A stretch of DNA of 64,000 bases from Arthrobacter alpinus (GCF_001445575.1 NZ_CP013200.1:1798001-1862000); one strand, 5' to 3'; shown: positions 36,471 through 45,871, counted from the first letter of the stretch. Numbers and translations: made by a program. Notes: generated by a model not told the origin, from the sequence alone.

Positions 36471-37433
36471 ATGAGCAATTACAACGGGGCACCCCAGCCT
36501 CCTCAGAACTTCCCGCCCCCTGGCTACCCGAGTCCGGGGCTCCCGGGGCGCCCGCCTGAACAGGCCAACCGCAAGGCGCTGTTCATTGTTCTAGGCTCGG
36601 TTGCCGTCTTTGTGGTGCTGGTCCTGGTTGCTGTGTTTGTCTGGGTTGTCCCCGCGCTGACGAAAGCCGGCACCACAGTCCAGCCCACAGCCGTGGCGAA
36701 CCAAACAGCATCGGGTGCCCCGTCCGCCGATACTGCCACGGAAGCGGCACCCACTGCGGAAGCGACTCCCGCCGACGGCGGCGCAAGCGCGGATGCCGGA
36801 ATGCCAGCCGATGCCATTGCCCTGCCCGCCGGCTGGGATGCGCTGGCCGGCCCCACTAACATCCCGGCTGACGGCGACCCGTTGTTCTCCAAGTTCGTCA
36901 CGGGCGAGTCATCATTCCAGTACCTGAAGTCGTGGGACAACGACCGCACCTTCGGCATTACCAAGGACCCCGAGACCGGCGAAGAGATGCAGCAGGTTGC
37001 CCAGGGCACCCCGGATCTGGACGCCGACGGTATCTCCACAGCCTTTGCGTTCTTTGCAGAAACGAACCAAGGCAAGTTCGGCAGCGATCCGGCCAAGGTG
37101 AAGGCTGCCATCAAGGCCACGCAGGACAAGCTGACCAAGGCGTCAACCACCGAGTTGACCCAGCAGCTGGTGGGCAACAAATGTGCCAGTGACTTCACCT
37201 CCAGCACCCCGGAAACGCGCGAGTTCCGCCGAGGGCTGGCCGTGGTGGTGCAGTTCAGTTGCAAGACTGCCGCGGGGGAAGCCATCCAGGCGGTCAACCT
37301 GTTCTCCATCACCCCGTGGGGCACGCCCCAGATGATGGGAGTCAGCGGCCACAAGAGCTACTGGGATGCCCACCCGGGTACGTTTGAGAAGATTGCCAAC
37401 TCCTACCGCATCAACAAGTGGAAGCAGCAATAA
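36471..37433 (+). CDS. Membrane-anchored protein of unknown function
   Basis: 320 residues. The N-terminus is Pro/Gly/Gln-rich ('PQPPQNFPPPGYPSPGLPGRPP'), followed by one transmembrane segment at about residues 38-60, an Ala/Thr/Pro-rich linker, and a mixed extracellular domain of about 190 residues ('GDPLFSKFVTGESSFQYLKSW', 'VQFSCKTAAGEAIQAVNLFS'). It has two cysteines in the outer domain, possibly forming a disulfide. No family recognised. Shine-Dalgarno-like ggaaagg lies before the ATG at 36471. It converges on the RND gene across a shared terminator. Confidence 0.75.
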   Translation: MSNYNGAPQPPQNFPPPGYPSPGLPGRPPEQANRKALFIVLGSVAVFVVLVLVAVFVWVVPALTKAGTTVQPTAVANQTASGAPSADTATEAAPTAEATPADGGASADAGMPADAIALPAGWDALAGPTNIPADGDPLFSKFVTGESSFQYLKSWDNDRTFGITKDPETGEEMQQVAQGTPDLDADGISTAFAFFAETNQGKFGSDPAKVKAAIKATQDKLTKASTTELTQQLVGNKCASDFTSSTPETREFRRGLAVVVQFSCKTAAGEAIQAVNLFSITPWGTPQMMGVSGHKSYWDAHPGTFEKIANSYRINKWKQQ

Positions 37434-37450
37434 CAAAACGAACGCATAAT

Positions 37451-37487
37451 AAAAGTGCCGCCTGACTGTGAGTCAGGCGGCACTTTT
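37451..37487. terminator. Bidirectional intrinsic terminator
   Basis: Arms aaaagtgccgcctgact (37451-37467) and agtcaggcggcactttt (37471-37487) are perfect over 17 bp with a 3-base loop, and the ends are A- and T-rich on both strands. It separates the convergent anchored-protein and RND genes. Confidence 0.92.
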
Positions 37488-37556
37488 GTTCTCCGACGAA
37501 GGAAGCGGCTTCCTAGCTAAGTCGCGGCGCAGCTAGTTCGCAGTACAGCGGCCCAG

Positions 37557-40500
37557 CTAATTCGCCGCGCGGCGGCCGCGGACCTTCGGGATTGCGCCTG
37601 TAGTCCAATCCTGGTAGCCGGCATCCTGCGTGGCAGGCGTGTGCCCTGATGCGCCGGATGCGCTGGCAGTATCAGTACCGGAGGCAGCTTCGCGTGCACC
37701 GGGTCCGCTGGCAGTATCTGTACCGGCAGCACCGTTGGCGCCGCCTGGACCGGGTTTGTGGATGACCTTCAGCGCCTTGATCAAGTCGTGGCGTTCCTTG
37801 CGGCCTTCGATCAGCCTGTACAGCACGGGCACCAGGATCAGCGTCAGGGCTGTGGAAGAAATCAATCCGCCCACCACCACAATAGCCAGCGGCTGCGAGA
37901 TGAAACCTCCGCCACCCGTGAGGCCAAGAGCCATGGGGGTCAACGCAAAAATGGTGGCCAGCGCTGTCATCAGGATGGGACGCAAACGTTGACGGGCACC
38001 ATGCTCAATGGCGTCGGCCACGTTCATTGCTGGCCGATCTCCGGATGGCTGCCTGTACTGGTTGATCAGGTCAATAAGCACAATGGCGTTGGTCACCACA
38101 ATGCCCACCAGCATCAACATGCCAATCAATGACGGCAAGCCCAACGGGATACCCGTGATGAGCAGCAGCCCGATGGCGCCGGTGGCGGCAAAGGGGATGG
38201 ACACCAGCAGGATCAACGGCTGAATGAGGGACTTGAACGTAGCCACCATGATCACGTAGACAATGGCGATGGCTGCCAGCATGGCCAGTCCCAACTGCTG
38301 GAACGATTCGGCCTGCTGCGTCGCTGCTCCACCGATGGTGGCAATGGTGCCAGCGGGCAGTTCGATGGAGTCCAGCTTCTTTTGTACTTCTGCGCTGAGG
38401 GAACCGAGGGCATTTCCTTCCGGGGTCACGGAGACGGTTGCCGTACGTTGCCCATTGGAGGAGGTCACCGTCAGTGGTGTCTGGACCTCTGCAACTGTCG
38501 CCACCTGCGAAAGCGGCACTGGACCGGCGGCCGTGGGAATCTGAGCCGCGGCCAGAGCGGCCACCGAGCCAAATTTGGTGCCCACACCAATCTGGACCTT
38601 GTAATCGGTGGTGTCGATGCGGACAGTCCCACCCGGAATGGGGCTGACGGTGGCGGCCAGAAGACCAGTGATTTGTTGTTCATCCAGACCTGCCGCAACC
38701 GCCTTGGCACGGTTGACGCTCACCTGAACCACTGGCTGGGTGCCACTGAGGTTGCTTTCAACCGACTGCGCGCCGGGAGTCCCTGTCATGGCCTTGACCA
38801 GTGCGTCACTAGCTTGTTGCAGTTCTTCGCCGGTGGTTGCCTTGACGGTGATATCCACGGTGGATGACGTGCCGAAGCCGCCGCCTTGAGAACCGATGGT
38901 GATGGTGCCAGCATCTTTGATGCTCGTAACGGCCTTCCGCACCGTTTCCTGCAAAGCCGGTTGATCCACGTCGGGATCGGTGATCACCTGGAATGATGCA
39001 CTCGAGGCGCCTGAGGAGAGCAGCGCGGAGAAGCCGCTGGAAGCATTGCCCACTGTCACCTGTACGTCGGTGACACCGCTAATCCCAGAGATGATGTCCT
39101 CCACCTTTTGGGCTGCCGTGTTGGTGACCTCAAGACTGGTTCCAGCCGGAAGATCTTGCTGAATGCTCATGCTGTTCTGACCAGTGTCACCGAGCAGGTT
39201 AGTCTGCAAAAGCGGCGTCATGGCCAGTGTGGCGCCCAAGATGACGCCGCCAGCAATCAGCGTCACCACAGGGTGCTTCTGGGTCTTGGAGAGGATGGGG
39301 AGGTAGCCGCGCTGCAGCCAGGAGGAGCGCTCCTTCTCTTCCACGGCGCTCAGCAGAGCCTGACCACTCAAGGGGGTGCCGCCGTCGTCCTTGGAAGTGG
39401 AAGTGGCAGCGGAAACGGTAGAAGCAGCTGCAACTGGGGGAGTGGATTTCAGGAACCAGTAAGCCAGCACCGGAACAATGGTCAGCGAGACCAGCAGTGA
39501 CGCGATCAGGGCAAAAGTGACGGTGAGGGCGAAGGGCCGAAAGAGCTCACCTGCCAGGCTGCCCACAAAGGCGATGGGCAAGAACACGGCCACGGTGGTC
39601 AGGGTGGAGGCGGTGATGGCCGCGGCAACCTCGCGAATGGCGGCCAGGATGGCTGTCTTCTTGTCTTCGCCATAACTGAGGTGCCGTTTGATGTTTTCAA
39701 TAACCACAATGGAGTCATCCACCACCCGGCCAATGGCAATGGTGAGTGCACCCAAGGTCAGGATGTTCAGCGAGTAGCCCGTGGCCCAGAGACCGATGAA
39801 GGTCACCAACAAGGACAACGGGATGGAGATGGCGGTGACCAGTGTGGAGCGCACGGACATGAGGAAGATCAAGATGATGATCACGGCGAATCCAAGTCCC
39901 AGCAGGCCCTCAACGGTGAGATCGTGGATGGATTTTTCAATGAACGGTGCCTGGTCCAGCACGGTGGTGAACTTGGTGTTGTTGCCCATGGCAGCAGTGA
40001 GCTCGGGCAGTAGCTCGTTAACCTGCGCAGAGAGCGAAACCGTGTCAGCCTCGGGCTTCTTGGTGATGGACAAGGCCAGCGTGGCTTCGCCGTTGGTACG
40101 GGTGATGGAGGTGGTGGGATCATCGGCCAGCGTCACGGCTGCCACTGAAGCAATGGTGGGGATGGCAGCACCAGTGGCGGCATTGGAACCACCCAGCGGC
40201 AGAGCTTTCACGGCATCGAGGGAATCGACGGGACTGCCGGCCTGAATGGAGAGCGTGGTGCCGTCAGTGTTCAAGGAACCCACGGGGACCAAGGTGCCGT
40301 TATTTTCCAGCGCCTTGGCAATGTCACCGGGGTTGAGCCCGGAAGCGGCCATTTTGGCGGGGTCAGGCAAGATTTGGATGTGCTGGGAGTTGGCGCCGGT
40401 CACATCGGCGCTGCGAACGCCGTCGATCTTCAGGAGCTTGGGAACGGCAATGCGGGCCAGATCCGTGTTCAGTGCAGCCAGGTCCTGATCGGAGGAGACG

Positions 40501-40925
40501 GCCAGGAACACGATGGGGAAATCGGAGATGCTGCCAGCGATGGGCTGAGGTTGCACACCATCGGGGAGGCGGCCGCTGACGTTGGAGATGGCCCGGTCAA
40601 TCTGGTTCCGGGCGCGGTCCAAGTTTGTGCCATAGGTGAAGGCGAGGTTGATGGTGGAGAAGCCGCTGCGCGATGTGGAGGTGCTGGATTCCAGGCCTTC
40701 AACAGCGTTCAGGGCCGCTTCGAGGGGCTCGCTGACCTGCTTGTCGACCACGGCGGGGGAGGCGCCGGGCATGGCCGAGACCACTGTGATCTGCGGGAAC
40801 TCAATGCTGGGAATGAGCTCCTGTTTGAGCGAGCCAAGGGTGATGACCCCGAACACTATTGCAAAAATAGTGATCAGGGCGATCAGGGCCCGATTCCCCA
40901 ACGACATTTTGGCCAAATTGAACAT
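37557..40925 (-). CDS. RND-family (AcrB/HAE1-like) efflux transporter
   Basis: 1122 residues with 12 membrane segments and two large external loops, the standard RND architecture. 'GVITLGSLKQELIPSIEFPQITV' (TM1 and loop start), 'ATGYSLNILTLGALTIAIGRVVDDSIVVIENI' (TM4 proton-relay aspartates), and 'AALTIVPVLAYWFLK' are typical. Start ATG 40925 is preferred because ggggag lies 7 bases upstream; ATG 40940 lacks one. The C-terminal 60 residues are a Gly/Thr/Ala/Ser-rich repeat ('TDTASGPGAREAASGTDTAS'). Actinobacteria have no outer membrane, so substrate and partner are unknown. It follows mqo after 78 bases on the same strand. Confidence 0.9.
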   Translation of the reverse strand: MFNLAKMSLGNRALIALITIFAIVFGVITLGSLKQELIPSIEFPQITVVSAMPGASPAVVDKQVSEPLEAALNAVEGLESSTSTSRSGFSTINLAFTYGTNLDRARNQIDRAISNVSGRLPDGVQPQPIAGSISDFPIVFLAVSSDQDLAALNTDLARIAVPKLLKIDGVRSADVTGANSQHIQILPDPAKMAASGLNPGDIAKALENNGTLVPVGSLNTDGTTLSIQAGSPVDSLDAVKALPLGGSNAATGAAIPTIASVAAVTLADDPTTSITRTNGEATLALSITKKPEADTVSLSAQVNELLPELTAAMGNNTKFTTVLDQAPFIEKSIHDLTVEGLLGLGFAVIIILIFLMSVRSTLVTAISIPLSLLVTFIGLWATGYSLNILTLGALTIAIGRVVDDSIVVIENIKRHLSYGEDKKTAILAAIREVAAAITASTLTTVAVFLPIAFVGSLAGELFRPFALTVTFALIASLLVSLTIVPVLAYWFLKSTPPVAAASTVSAATSTSKDDGGTPLSGQALLSAVEEKERSSWLQRGYLPILSKTQKHPVVTLIAGGVILGATLAMTPLLQTNLLGDTGQNSMSIQQDLPAGTSLEVTNTAAQKVEDIISGISGVTDVQVTVGNASSGFSALLSSGASSASFQVITDPDVDQPALQETVRKAVTSIKDAGTITIGSQGGGFGTSSTVDITVKATTGEELQQASDALVKAMTGTPGAQSVESNLSGTQPVVQVSVNRAKAVAAGLDEQQITGLLAATVSPIPGGTVRIDTTDYKVQIGVGTKFGSVAALAAAQIPTAAGPVPLSQVATVAEVQTPLTVTSSNGQRTATVSVTPEGNALGSLSAEVQKKLDSIELPAGTIATIGGAATQQAESFQQLGLAMLAAIAIVYVIMVATFKSLIQPLILLVSIPFAATGAIGLLLITGIPLGLPSLIGMLMLVGIVVTNAIVLIDLINQYRQPSGDRPAMNVADAIEHGARQRLRPILMTALATIFALTPMALGLTGGGGFISQPLAIVVVGGLISSTALTLILVPVLYRLIEGRKERHDLIKALKVIHKPGPGGANGAAGTDTASGPGAREAASGTDTASASGASGHTPATQDAGYQDWTTGAIPKVRGRRAAN

Positions 40926-41003
40926 TAAACCACTCCCCATGCGTCATGTCTGTTGGATCCGGGCCCCGATCACGCGAACGTGAAACTGAGCTGGACTCTG
41001 GTG

Positions 41004-42491
41004 TTACTTAAGTTGCAATGAAGCAGCCGTTGCAGCCAGGCTCTTTTCAAACGCTTCCGCGTTGTCGTTGAGCTTGGTGCCGTAGGTGGGCATCATGGTG
41101 CGCAGCGAATCCTGCCATTCCAGCTTGAATTTGCGCGGGAAGCAACGCTGCAACAATTCAAGCATGATCGGCACGGCCGTGGAGGCTCCCGGTGAGGCTC
41201 CCAACAGGGCTGAGAGTGAGCCGTCAGCTGCCGTGATGACCTCGGTGCCGAACTGCAGCACTCCGCCCTTCTTGGCATCCTTCTTGATGATCTGCACGCG
41301 CTGACCTGCGGTGATGAGTTCCCAATCGTTGCCTTCGGCTTCGGGGAAGTACTCATGGAGCGCATCCACCTTGCCGGCACGGGACTTGGTCACCTCGCTG
41401 ACCAGGTACTTGACCAGATCCAGGTTGTCCTTGCCAACAGCCAGCATCGGGATGATGTTGTTGGCGCGGATGGAACCGGGCAGGTCCATGTAGCTGCCGG
41501 TCTTGAGGTACTTGGTGGAGAATCCGCCGTACGGTCCAAACAGCAAGGAGCGCTTGCCACCCACGTAGCGGGTGTCCAGGTGAGGGACGGACATGGGCGG
41601 TGCGCCCACCGATGCCTGGCCGTAAACCTTGGCGCTGTGCTTGGCTGCGATCGACTCGTCCGTGCAACGGAAGAACTGACCGGAGACGGGGAAACCGCCA
41701 AAGCCCTTGCCCTCGGGGATGCCAGACTTCTGCAGCAGGTGAAGGGCGCCGCCACCTGAACCAATGAAGACAAACTTGGCCTTGACCTTGCCGTACTCAC
41801 CGGAGGAGGGGTGCTTGAGCGCAACGTCCCAGCCGCCGTCGGAGGTCCGTGAGACATCGGTGACGGTAGTGCCGTAGTTGATTTCGACGCCGTTCGCACC
41901 CATGTAGCCCATGAGTTCACGGGTCAGGGCGCCAAAGTCCACATCCGTGCCTTCAGCGGCGCGGGTAGCGGAAACCTGATCCTGCGGGTTGCGTCCCTTC
42001 ATGACCAGAGGGGCCCACTTGGCAATCTGCGCAGGGTCCTCGGAGTACTCCATGGAGGCAAAGACCGGGTTCTGCTTTAGCGCTTCGTGCCGGGTCTTGA
42101 GGAATTTCCGGTGCGCCTCGCCAATGACAAAGCTCATGTGGGGGACGGTGTTGATGAAGCCCTTGGGGGATCCAATCAGCGATTCGTCCACCAGATGCGA
42201 CCAGAACTGGCGCGAGAGCTGGAACTGCTCGTTGATGTGAATGGCCTTGGCCGGGTTCACACTACCGTCTTTGGCAGCTGGCGAGTAGTTCAGCTCACAG
42301 AGCGCGGAGTGGCCGGTACCGGCGTTGTTCCACGGGCTTGAGGATTCCAATCCTGGCGTATCGAGCTGTTCAAACAGCACAATCTTCCAGTTTGGTTCGA
42401 GTTGCTTGAGCATGGTGCCCAGCGTGGCGCTCATGATGCCGCCTCCGATGAGGACGACGTCAGCGTCTTTGGTGTTCGAAATGAAGGTCAC
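41004..42491 (-). CDS. mqo: Malate:quinone oxidoreductase
   Basis: Membrane-associated FAD enzyme that oxidises malate to oxaloacetate and reduces quinone. 495 residues; '[23 protein letters not shown]' (FAD fold), '[21 protein letters not shown]', '[20 protein letters not shown]' and 'MMPTYGTKL' are MQO landmarks. The start is GTG 42491 with ggag 6 bases upstream; TTG 42497 is also open but unlikely. Typical of Arthrobacter and Corynebacterium TCA cycles, where MQO replaces or supplements malate dehydrogenase. Confidence 0.95.
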   Translation of the reverse strand: MTFISNTKDADVVLIGGGIMSATLGTMLKQLEPNWKIVLFEQLDTPGLESSSPWNNAGTGHSALCELNYSPAAKDGSVNPAKAIHINEQFQLSRQFWSHLVDESLIGSPKGFINTVPHMSFVIGEAHRKFLKTRHEALKQNPVFASMEYSEDPAQIAKWAPLVMKGRNPQDQVSATRAAEGTDVDFGALTRELMGYMGANGVEINYGTTVTDVSRTSDGGWDVALKHPSSGEYGKVKAKFVFIGSGGGALHLLQKSGIPEGKGFGGFPVSGQFFRCTDESIAAKHSAKVYGQASVGAPPMSVPHLDTRYVGGKRSLLFGPYGGFSTKYLKTGSYMDLPGSIRANNIIPMLAVGKDNLDLVKYLVSEVTKSRAGKVDALHEYFPEAEGNDWELITAGQRVQIIKKDAKKGGVLQFGTEVITAADGSLSALLGASPGASTAVPIMLELLQRCFPRKFKLEWQDSLRTMMPTYGTKLNDNAEAFEKSLAATAASLQLK

Positions 42492-42637
42492 AGTCAACTC
42501 CGGTAGAGGCTCTTCCTAGCGCTAGAAGCGTATCGCGGCACGTGCTGGATGTATAAATCAGGTGTCGGCGACCACTTCTGTGTTTCAGTGGTGAGCGGCT
42601 GTTGCGCCGCCGTTTCACCGCCGGACAGCCGCGCCGA

Positions 42638-44326
42638 TCAGCCTGCCGCGGGCGGCGTCAGCTTCACATAATTGAAGACCTCGTTGAGTACGGGGCTCAG
42701 CGGATAAGAGACCACCCGGTCCGAGAGTGCGATCGCGGAGATCGGGAAAGCTATGGGAACGGCAGGAACTGTGGCGGCGATTTGCTTGCTGATGGATTCG
42801 TAAGCGGCAACCCGGTCCGGGCCGTTGGGCATGCTGCGCGCCCTGGTGATCTTGGAAACGAGTTGTGGATCCACCATGCCCAGCTCAGCACCGGGGGAGC
42901 CGAAAATGGGGCCCACAAAGTTATCCGGGTCGGCATAGCTGCCGTTCCAACCCATGAGGCTCAGCGCATGTTTGCCGTCATCGGTGACAGCTGCCAGGTA
43001 GCCTTCGTTCCACGGAATCGGCACGGGCTTGATGTTGAACCCCACCTTGGTGAGCTCTGCGGCAATTTGGGCGTAGACCTTTTCCGGCGTGGGAAGGTAG
43101 GTGCGCGCAACATTGGTGGGGTAGTAGAACGGCAGCTCTTCTCCCTTGTAGCTGGATTCCGCCAGAAGTGTCTTCGCCTTCTGGGGATCATAGGCAATCC
43201 CGGCCACAGCGTTGTTGAAGCCGCTGAGCTTGGGCGGGATGAACTGGGCTGTGGTGGCGGTTCCTGCGATGAAGAAATTGTTGACAAGTGTTGACTTGTC
43301 GATCGCTGCGGCGAGGGCTTCGCGCACCTTCAAATCTGCTAGCGCTGGGATCTTTTGGTTGATGCCCAAGTACATGACGGAGAACGGATCGCGCTGCAGC
43401 ACCTGCTTGCCGCTCTTGATGAGCTTGTCCAAGTTGTCCGGGGTGACGGGGTCATAGCCGTCAATGGAGCCGTCTTCCAGGGCAGCGAGCCGGGTGGCGG
43501 ACTGTTCAAAGGTCTTGAATTCTAAAGTGGTGATCTGCCCTTTTTCGCCCCAGTAGTCCTTGTTGGCCTGCATGGTCACCGAGCCGGCAGATGCTGAGTC
43601 AAAGGTGAAGGGACCGGTGCCCACGGGATGCAGCCCGTAGCGGGAGACCTTGTTGCTGGCCCAGGTCTGATCCAGCACGTTGGCGGTGTTGCTTTTCAAT
43701 GCGGTGGGGGAGGAGATCGCGAAGGCTGGGAGCGTCAGTGCGGGGAGGAACCCGGTGAGCCTGGTCTTCAAGGCAAGGGTCACCTCCAAGGGGCCATCAA
43801 CGGTACAGCCTTCGTACAGGGAGTTTTTGGGATCGTCATTGAAGGCCCGGAAGACCTGCTTGAATACCGTGACGGATCCATCTCCGCGGGTAGCGACGGG
43901 CATGGAGTACCAGCGGTCAAAGTTGGTGCACACTGCGGCGGCGTCGAACGGGGTGCCGTCATGGAAGGCAACGTCCTTGCGGAGTTTAAACGTGTAGCTC
44001 AGTCCGTCATCGTCTGTGGCCCATTCGGTGGCCAGGCTCGGCGCCGGGTCTCCCGTGACGGGGTTGATGGTCAGCAATCCCTCCATGACCTGCCGCGTCA
44101 CCCGGTACGATTCCGTATCTGAAACCAGCGCCGGATCGAATCCCAGCGGGTCCGATCCCGTGCCGAAGGTGAAGACGGCGGGCTTGGCCGCCATGGTTTG
44201 GGCCGCCGAGGTACTTGGCGTCTCCGGGGTAGGGGAGGTGCAGGCTGTGGCGCTCAGAAGAACGACGGCGGACAGTGCCACCGCTCGCTGGATCACCTTG
44301 CGCAGTACTCTGGCAGGGCTTGGCAC
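42638..44326 (-). CDS. ABC transporter substrate-binding lipoprotein (SBP family 5)
   Basis: 562 residues with a lipoprotein signal: basic N-terminus, hydrophobic run and lipobox 'LSATAC' with Cys29. Family 5 motifs are 'DPLGFDPALVSDTESYRVTRQVMEGL', 'TFKLRKDVAFHDGTPFDAAAV' and 'ALAAAIDKSTLVNNF', pointing to oligopeptide or nickel-like ligands. GTG 44326 is chosen because aaggag is 8 bases upstream and gives a proper signal peptide; the longer frame to 44365 would add 13 residues before it. No permease or ATPase genes adjoin, so it may partner with a transporter elsewhere. Confidence 0.9.
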   Translation of the reverse strand: MPSPARVLRKVIQRAVALSAVVLLSATACTSPTPETPSTSAAQTMAAKPAVFTFGTGSDPLGFDPALVSDTESYRVTRQVMEGLLTINPVTGDPAPSLATEWATDDDGLSYTFKLRKDVAFHDGTPFDAAAVCTNFDRWYSMPVATRGDGSVTVFKQVFRAFNDDPKNSLYEGCTVDGPLEVTLALKTRLTGFLPALTLPAFAISSPTALKSNTANVLDQTWASNKVSRYGLHPVGTGPFTFDSASAGSVTMQANKDYWGEKGQITTLEFKTFEQSATRLAALEDGSIDGYDPVTPDNLDKLIKSGKQVLQRDPFSVMYLGINQKIPALADLKVREALAAAIDKSTLVNNFFIAGTATTAQFIPPKLSGFNNAVAGIAYDPQKAKTLLAESSYKGEELPFYYPTNVARTYLPTPEKVYAQIAAELTKVGFNIKPVPIPWNEGYLAAVTDDGKHALSLMGWNGSYADPDNFVGPIFGSPGAELGMVDPQLVSKITRARSMPNGPDRVAAYESISKQIAATVPAVPIAFPISAIALSDRVVSYPLSPVLNEVFNYVKLTPPAAG

Positions 44327-44428
44327 GTTTGGGTCTCCTTGCAGCACGGACTGTCCATCAGCCACTCATCATAGTGGGACATTCTGGGGACAGCCGTGGG
44401 GGCTGTGCCGCGGTGAATGAAAGTGTGG

Positions 44429-44457
44429 TTAAAAGTACTCCGACAAACCTGTAGTAT
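44429..44457 (+). promoter_or_regulatory. Promoter of tRNA-Leu
   Basis: TTAAAA (44429-44434) and TAGTAT (44452-44457) are separated by 17 bases. Initiation would fall near 44464, about 15 bases before the tRNA. Confidence 0.6.
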
Positions 44458-44478
44458 GGTTCATGCTTCAATGCACCT

Positions 44479-44560
44479 GCGCGAGTGGTGGAATTGGTAG
44501 ACACGCAGGTTTTAGGTACCTGTGCCTTCGGGCGTAGGGGTTCAAGTCCCCTCTTGCGCA
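44479..44560 (+). tRNA. tRNA-Leu (UAG anticodon)
   Basis: 82 bases. The acceptor arms gcgcgag and cttgcgc pair, with discriminator A at 44560. The anticodon stem is caggt/acctg with loop tttaggt, so the anticodon is TAG (reads CTA, with wobble). A T-arm (aggggttcaagtcccct) and a variable arm (gtgccttcgggcg) are present. The CCA is not encoded. A promoter and a T-rich terminator frame it as a single-gene unit. Confidence 0.97.
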
Positions 44561-44568
44561 CAAAATTT

Positions 44569-44598
44569 AAAGGCCCTGTTCTGTTGAACAGGGCCTTT
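44569..44598 (+). terminator. Intrinsic terminator after tRNA-Leu
   Basis: aaaggccctgttc (44569-44581) pairs with gaacagggccttt (44586-44598), followed by ttgtttt. It begins nine bases past the tRNA 3' end. Confidence 0.92.
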
Positions 44599-44688
44599 TG
44601 TTTTGCCCGCTGAGGAGGCGGAGCCAGCTTGCGCCTTCCAGAGTCAAGACTGCGGCCGGGCCCGCGCGTCCCGCGAGCATGAGGGCCG

Positions 44689-45165
44689 TTAGGCGGCGTC
44701 GAGCTTCAAATCACGGCGCAGCTTGGCCACGTGGCCTGTGGCCCGGACGTTGTACTGAGCCAAGGAAACAGTGCCAGCCTCATCGATCACGATGGTTGAG
44801 CGGATCAATCCCTCATAGGTCTTTCCGTAGTTCTTCTTTTCTCCCCACGCTGCGTAGCTGAGCGCAATGGCATGATCGGCGTCGCTGAGCAGCGGGTAGG
44901 TCAGTGCGTCGCGGGCAACAAACTTTTCCAGCTTGGCCACCGGATCAGGTGAAATGCCCACAACCTCATAGCCTGCTGCCTGCAGGGACGCCAGGCTGTC
45001 ACGGAAATCGCAGGCCTGCTTGGTACAACCGGGGGTCATGGCTGCCGGGTAAAAGAAGACGATCACGTTCTTGCCAGCAAAGTCGCTCAGCGAGGTGGTG
45101 CCACCGTCCGCATTGGGCAGGCTGAAGGCGGGGGCCAGTTCGCCGGGGACTAGACGCTCGGTCAT
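44689..45165 (-). CDS. bcp: Bacterioferritin comigratory protein-type peroxiredoxin (Prx-Q)
   Basis: Reduces hydrogen peroxide and organic hydroperoxides using thioredoxin. 158 residues; 'FFYPAAMTPGCTKQACDFRD' holds the peroxidatic cysteine (CTKQAC), with a second cysteine five residues on as the resolving cysteine of the atypical 2-Cys class. 'GVSPDP'-like 'GISPDPVAKLEKF' and 'LLSDADHAIA' also fit. ATG 45165 has agga/aggag upstream and is preferred over extensions. The gene stands alone between tRNA-Leu and the intergenic palindrome. Confidence 0.93.
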   Translation of the reverse strand: MTERLVPGELAPAFSLPNADGGTTSLSDFAGKNVIVFFYPAAMTPGCTKQACDFRDSLASLQAAGYEVVGISPDPVAKLEKFVARDALTYPLLSDADHAIALSYAAWGEKKNYGKTYEGLIRSTIVIDEAGTVSLAQYNVRATGHVAKLRRDLKLDAA

Positions 45166-45362
45166 GAAATACTCCTGATTCACCCCATGCAACGCCGGTG
45201 GGCGGGAGTGGGGAAGAAAAATGTGGACACTCATTCCAGCCTAGGCCACTGCGGGCGACAGTAACGAAACGCCGGGTGGCCGCCGGATCTGGGTGAGGTC
45301 TCGCGGGCTCGCAGGCTAGCGGGCTCGTGGATTCGGGGTAGAAGTTACCATTCGCGGCCTGT

Positions 45363-45447
45363 CCGGACACGTTCCTCGTGTCCGGGGGTAGTTATTACCT
45401 TTCGCGCACGGCCAGCCGTGCGCGAAAGGTAATAACTACCCCCGGAC
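45363..45447. repeat. Long palindrome with 33-bp arms, plus nested hairpin
   Basis: Arms 45380-45412 and 45415-45447 are perfect reverse complements over 33 bp with a two-base centre (ca). A second hairpin (ccggacacg 45363-45371 with cgtgtccgg 45377-45385) overlaps its left end. A degraded version of the arm sequence (ggggtagaagttaccattcgcgg, around 45336-45358) precedes it, suggesting an earlier copy. The 45166-45513 gap is otherwise without a gene that I can support. Confidence 0.85.
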
Positions 45448-45513
45448 CTCGCGTGAGTCCCGCAAACCGGCCCGCGAACCCCCGAAAGTGGCTTGGGGGA
45501 CAGCAACGGGGCA

Positions 45514-45560
45514 ACAAAAAAACCGCTCCATCACCAGTTGTTACTAGTGATGAAGCGGTT
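45514..45560 (-). terminator. Terminator after distal tRNA-Lys
   Basis: On the minus strand a 14-bp stem (aaccgcttcatcac with gtgatggagcggtt, one G-U pair) is followed by a run of T. The + strand sequence is at 45521-45534 and 45547-45560, with A-run 45515-45522. Confidence 0.85.
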
Positions 45561-45569
45561 ACCCTTTTG

Positions 45570-45642
45570 TGCACCCCTCCGGACTTGAACCGGAAACCCA
45601 TTGATTAAGAGTCAATTGCTCTGCCAATTGAGCTAGAGGTGC
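45570..45642 (-). tRNA. tRNA-Lys (CUU anticodon), distal copy
   Basis: 73 bases on the minus strand. The acceptor arms gcacctc and ggggtgc pair, with discriminator A and no encoded CCA. The anticodon loop is ctcttaa, so the anticodon is CTT (Lys AAG). Sequence is identical to the second copy at 45710-45782. A terminator follows it. Confidence 0.97.
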
Positions 45643-45656
45643 ATCTTTTGTAGCAG

Positions 45657-45700
45657 TAAAAAACTGTTCCAACACCAGTTGTTACCGGTGTTGGAACAGT
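45657..45700 (-). terminator. Terminator between the two tRNA-Lys genes
   Basis: A perfect 14-bp stem (actgttccaacacc 45663-45676, ggtgttggaacagt 45687-45700) with an A-run on the + strand (a T-run on the minus). It resembles the next terminator in loop and layout but has different stem bases. Confidence 0.88.
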
Positions 45701-45709
45701 CCTACTCTG

Positions 45710-45782
45710 TGCACCCCTCCGGACTTGAACCGGAAACCCATTGATTAAGAGTCAATTGCTCTGCCAATTGAGCTAGAGGTGC
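45710..45782 (-). tRNA. tRNA-Lys (CUU anticodon), proximal copy
   Basis: Identical 73-base sequence to 45570-45642, including anticodon CTT. It is the first to be transcribed. A promoter-like pair (TTCACA, TATAGT) lies about 60 bases upstream, giving a leader of about 50 bases. Confidence 0.97.
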
Positions 45783-45842
45783 ATCTTCGTTACTGTAGCC
45801 CGCCACAGTTTGTGTCCGTGGTGTTCTTTGCAACGACATGAA

Positions 45843-45871
45843 ACTATACGGCTTTTTTGGGCAGGTGTGAA
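45843..45871 (-). promoter_or_regulatory. Promoter of the tRNA-Lys pair
   Basis: On the minus strand TTCACA (45871-45866) and TATAGT (45848-45843) are 17 bases apart, close to the housekeeping consensus. It is the best candidate in the 45783-46220 gap, which otherwise has no gene I can support. Confidence 0.6.

Noticed and set aside
38382..38867. Long + strand frames opposite the RND gene
   Set aside because: Antisense shadows of a clear 1122-residue transporter.
45510..45782. tRNA-Lys direct repeats as an attachment site pair of an integrated element
   Set aside because: The interval between them is only a terminator and no integrase is in the window; a tandem tRNA duplication explains it.
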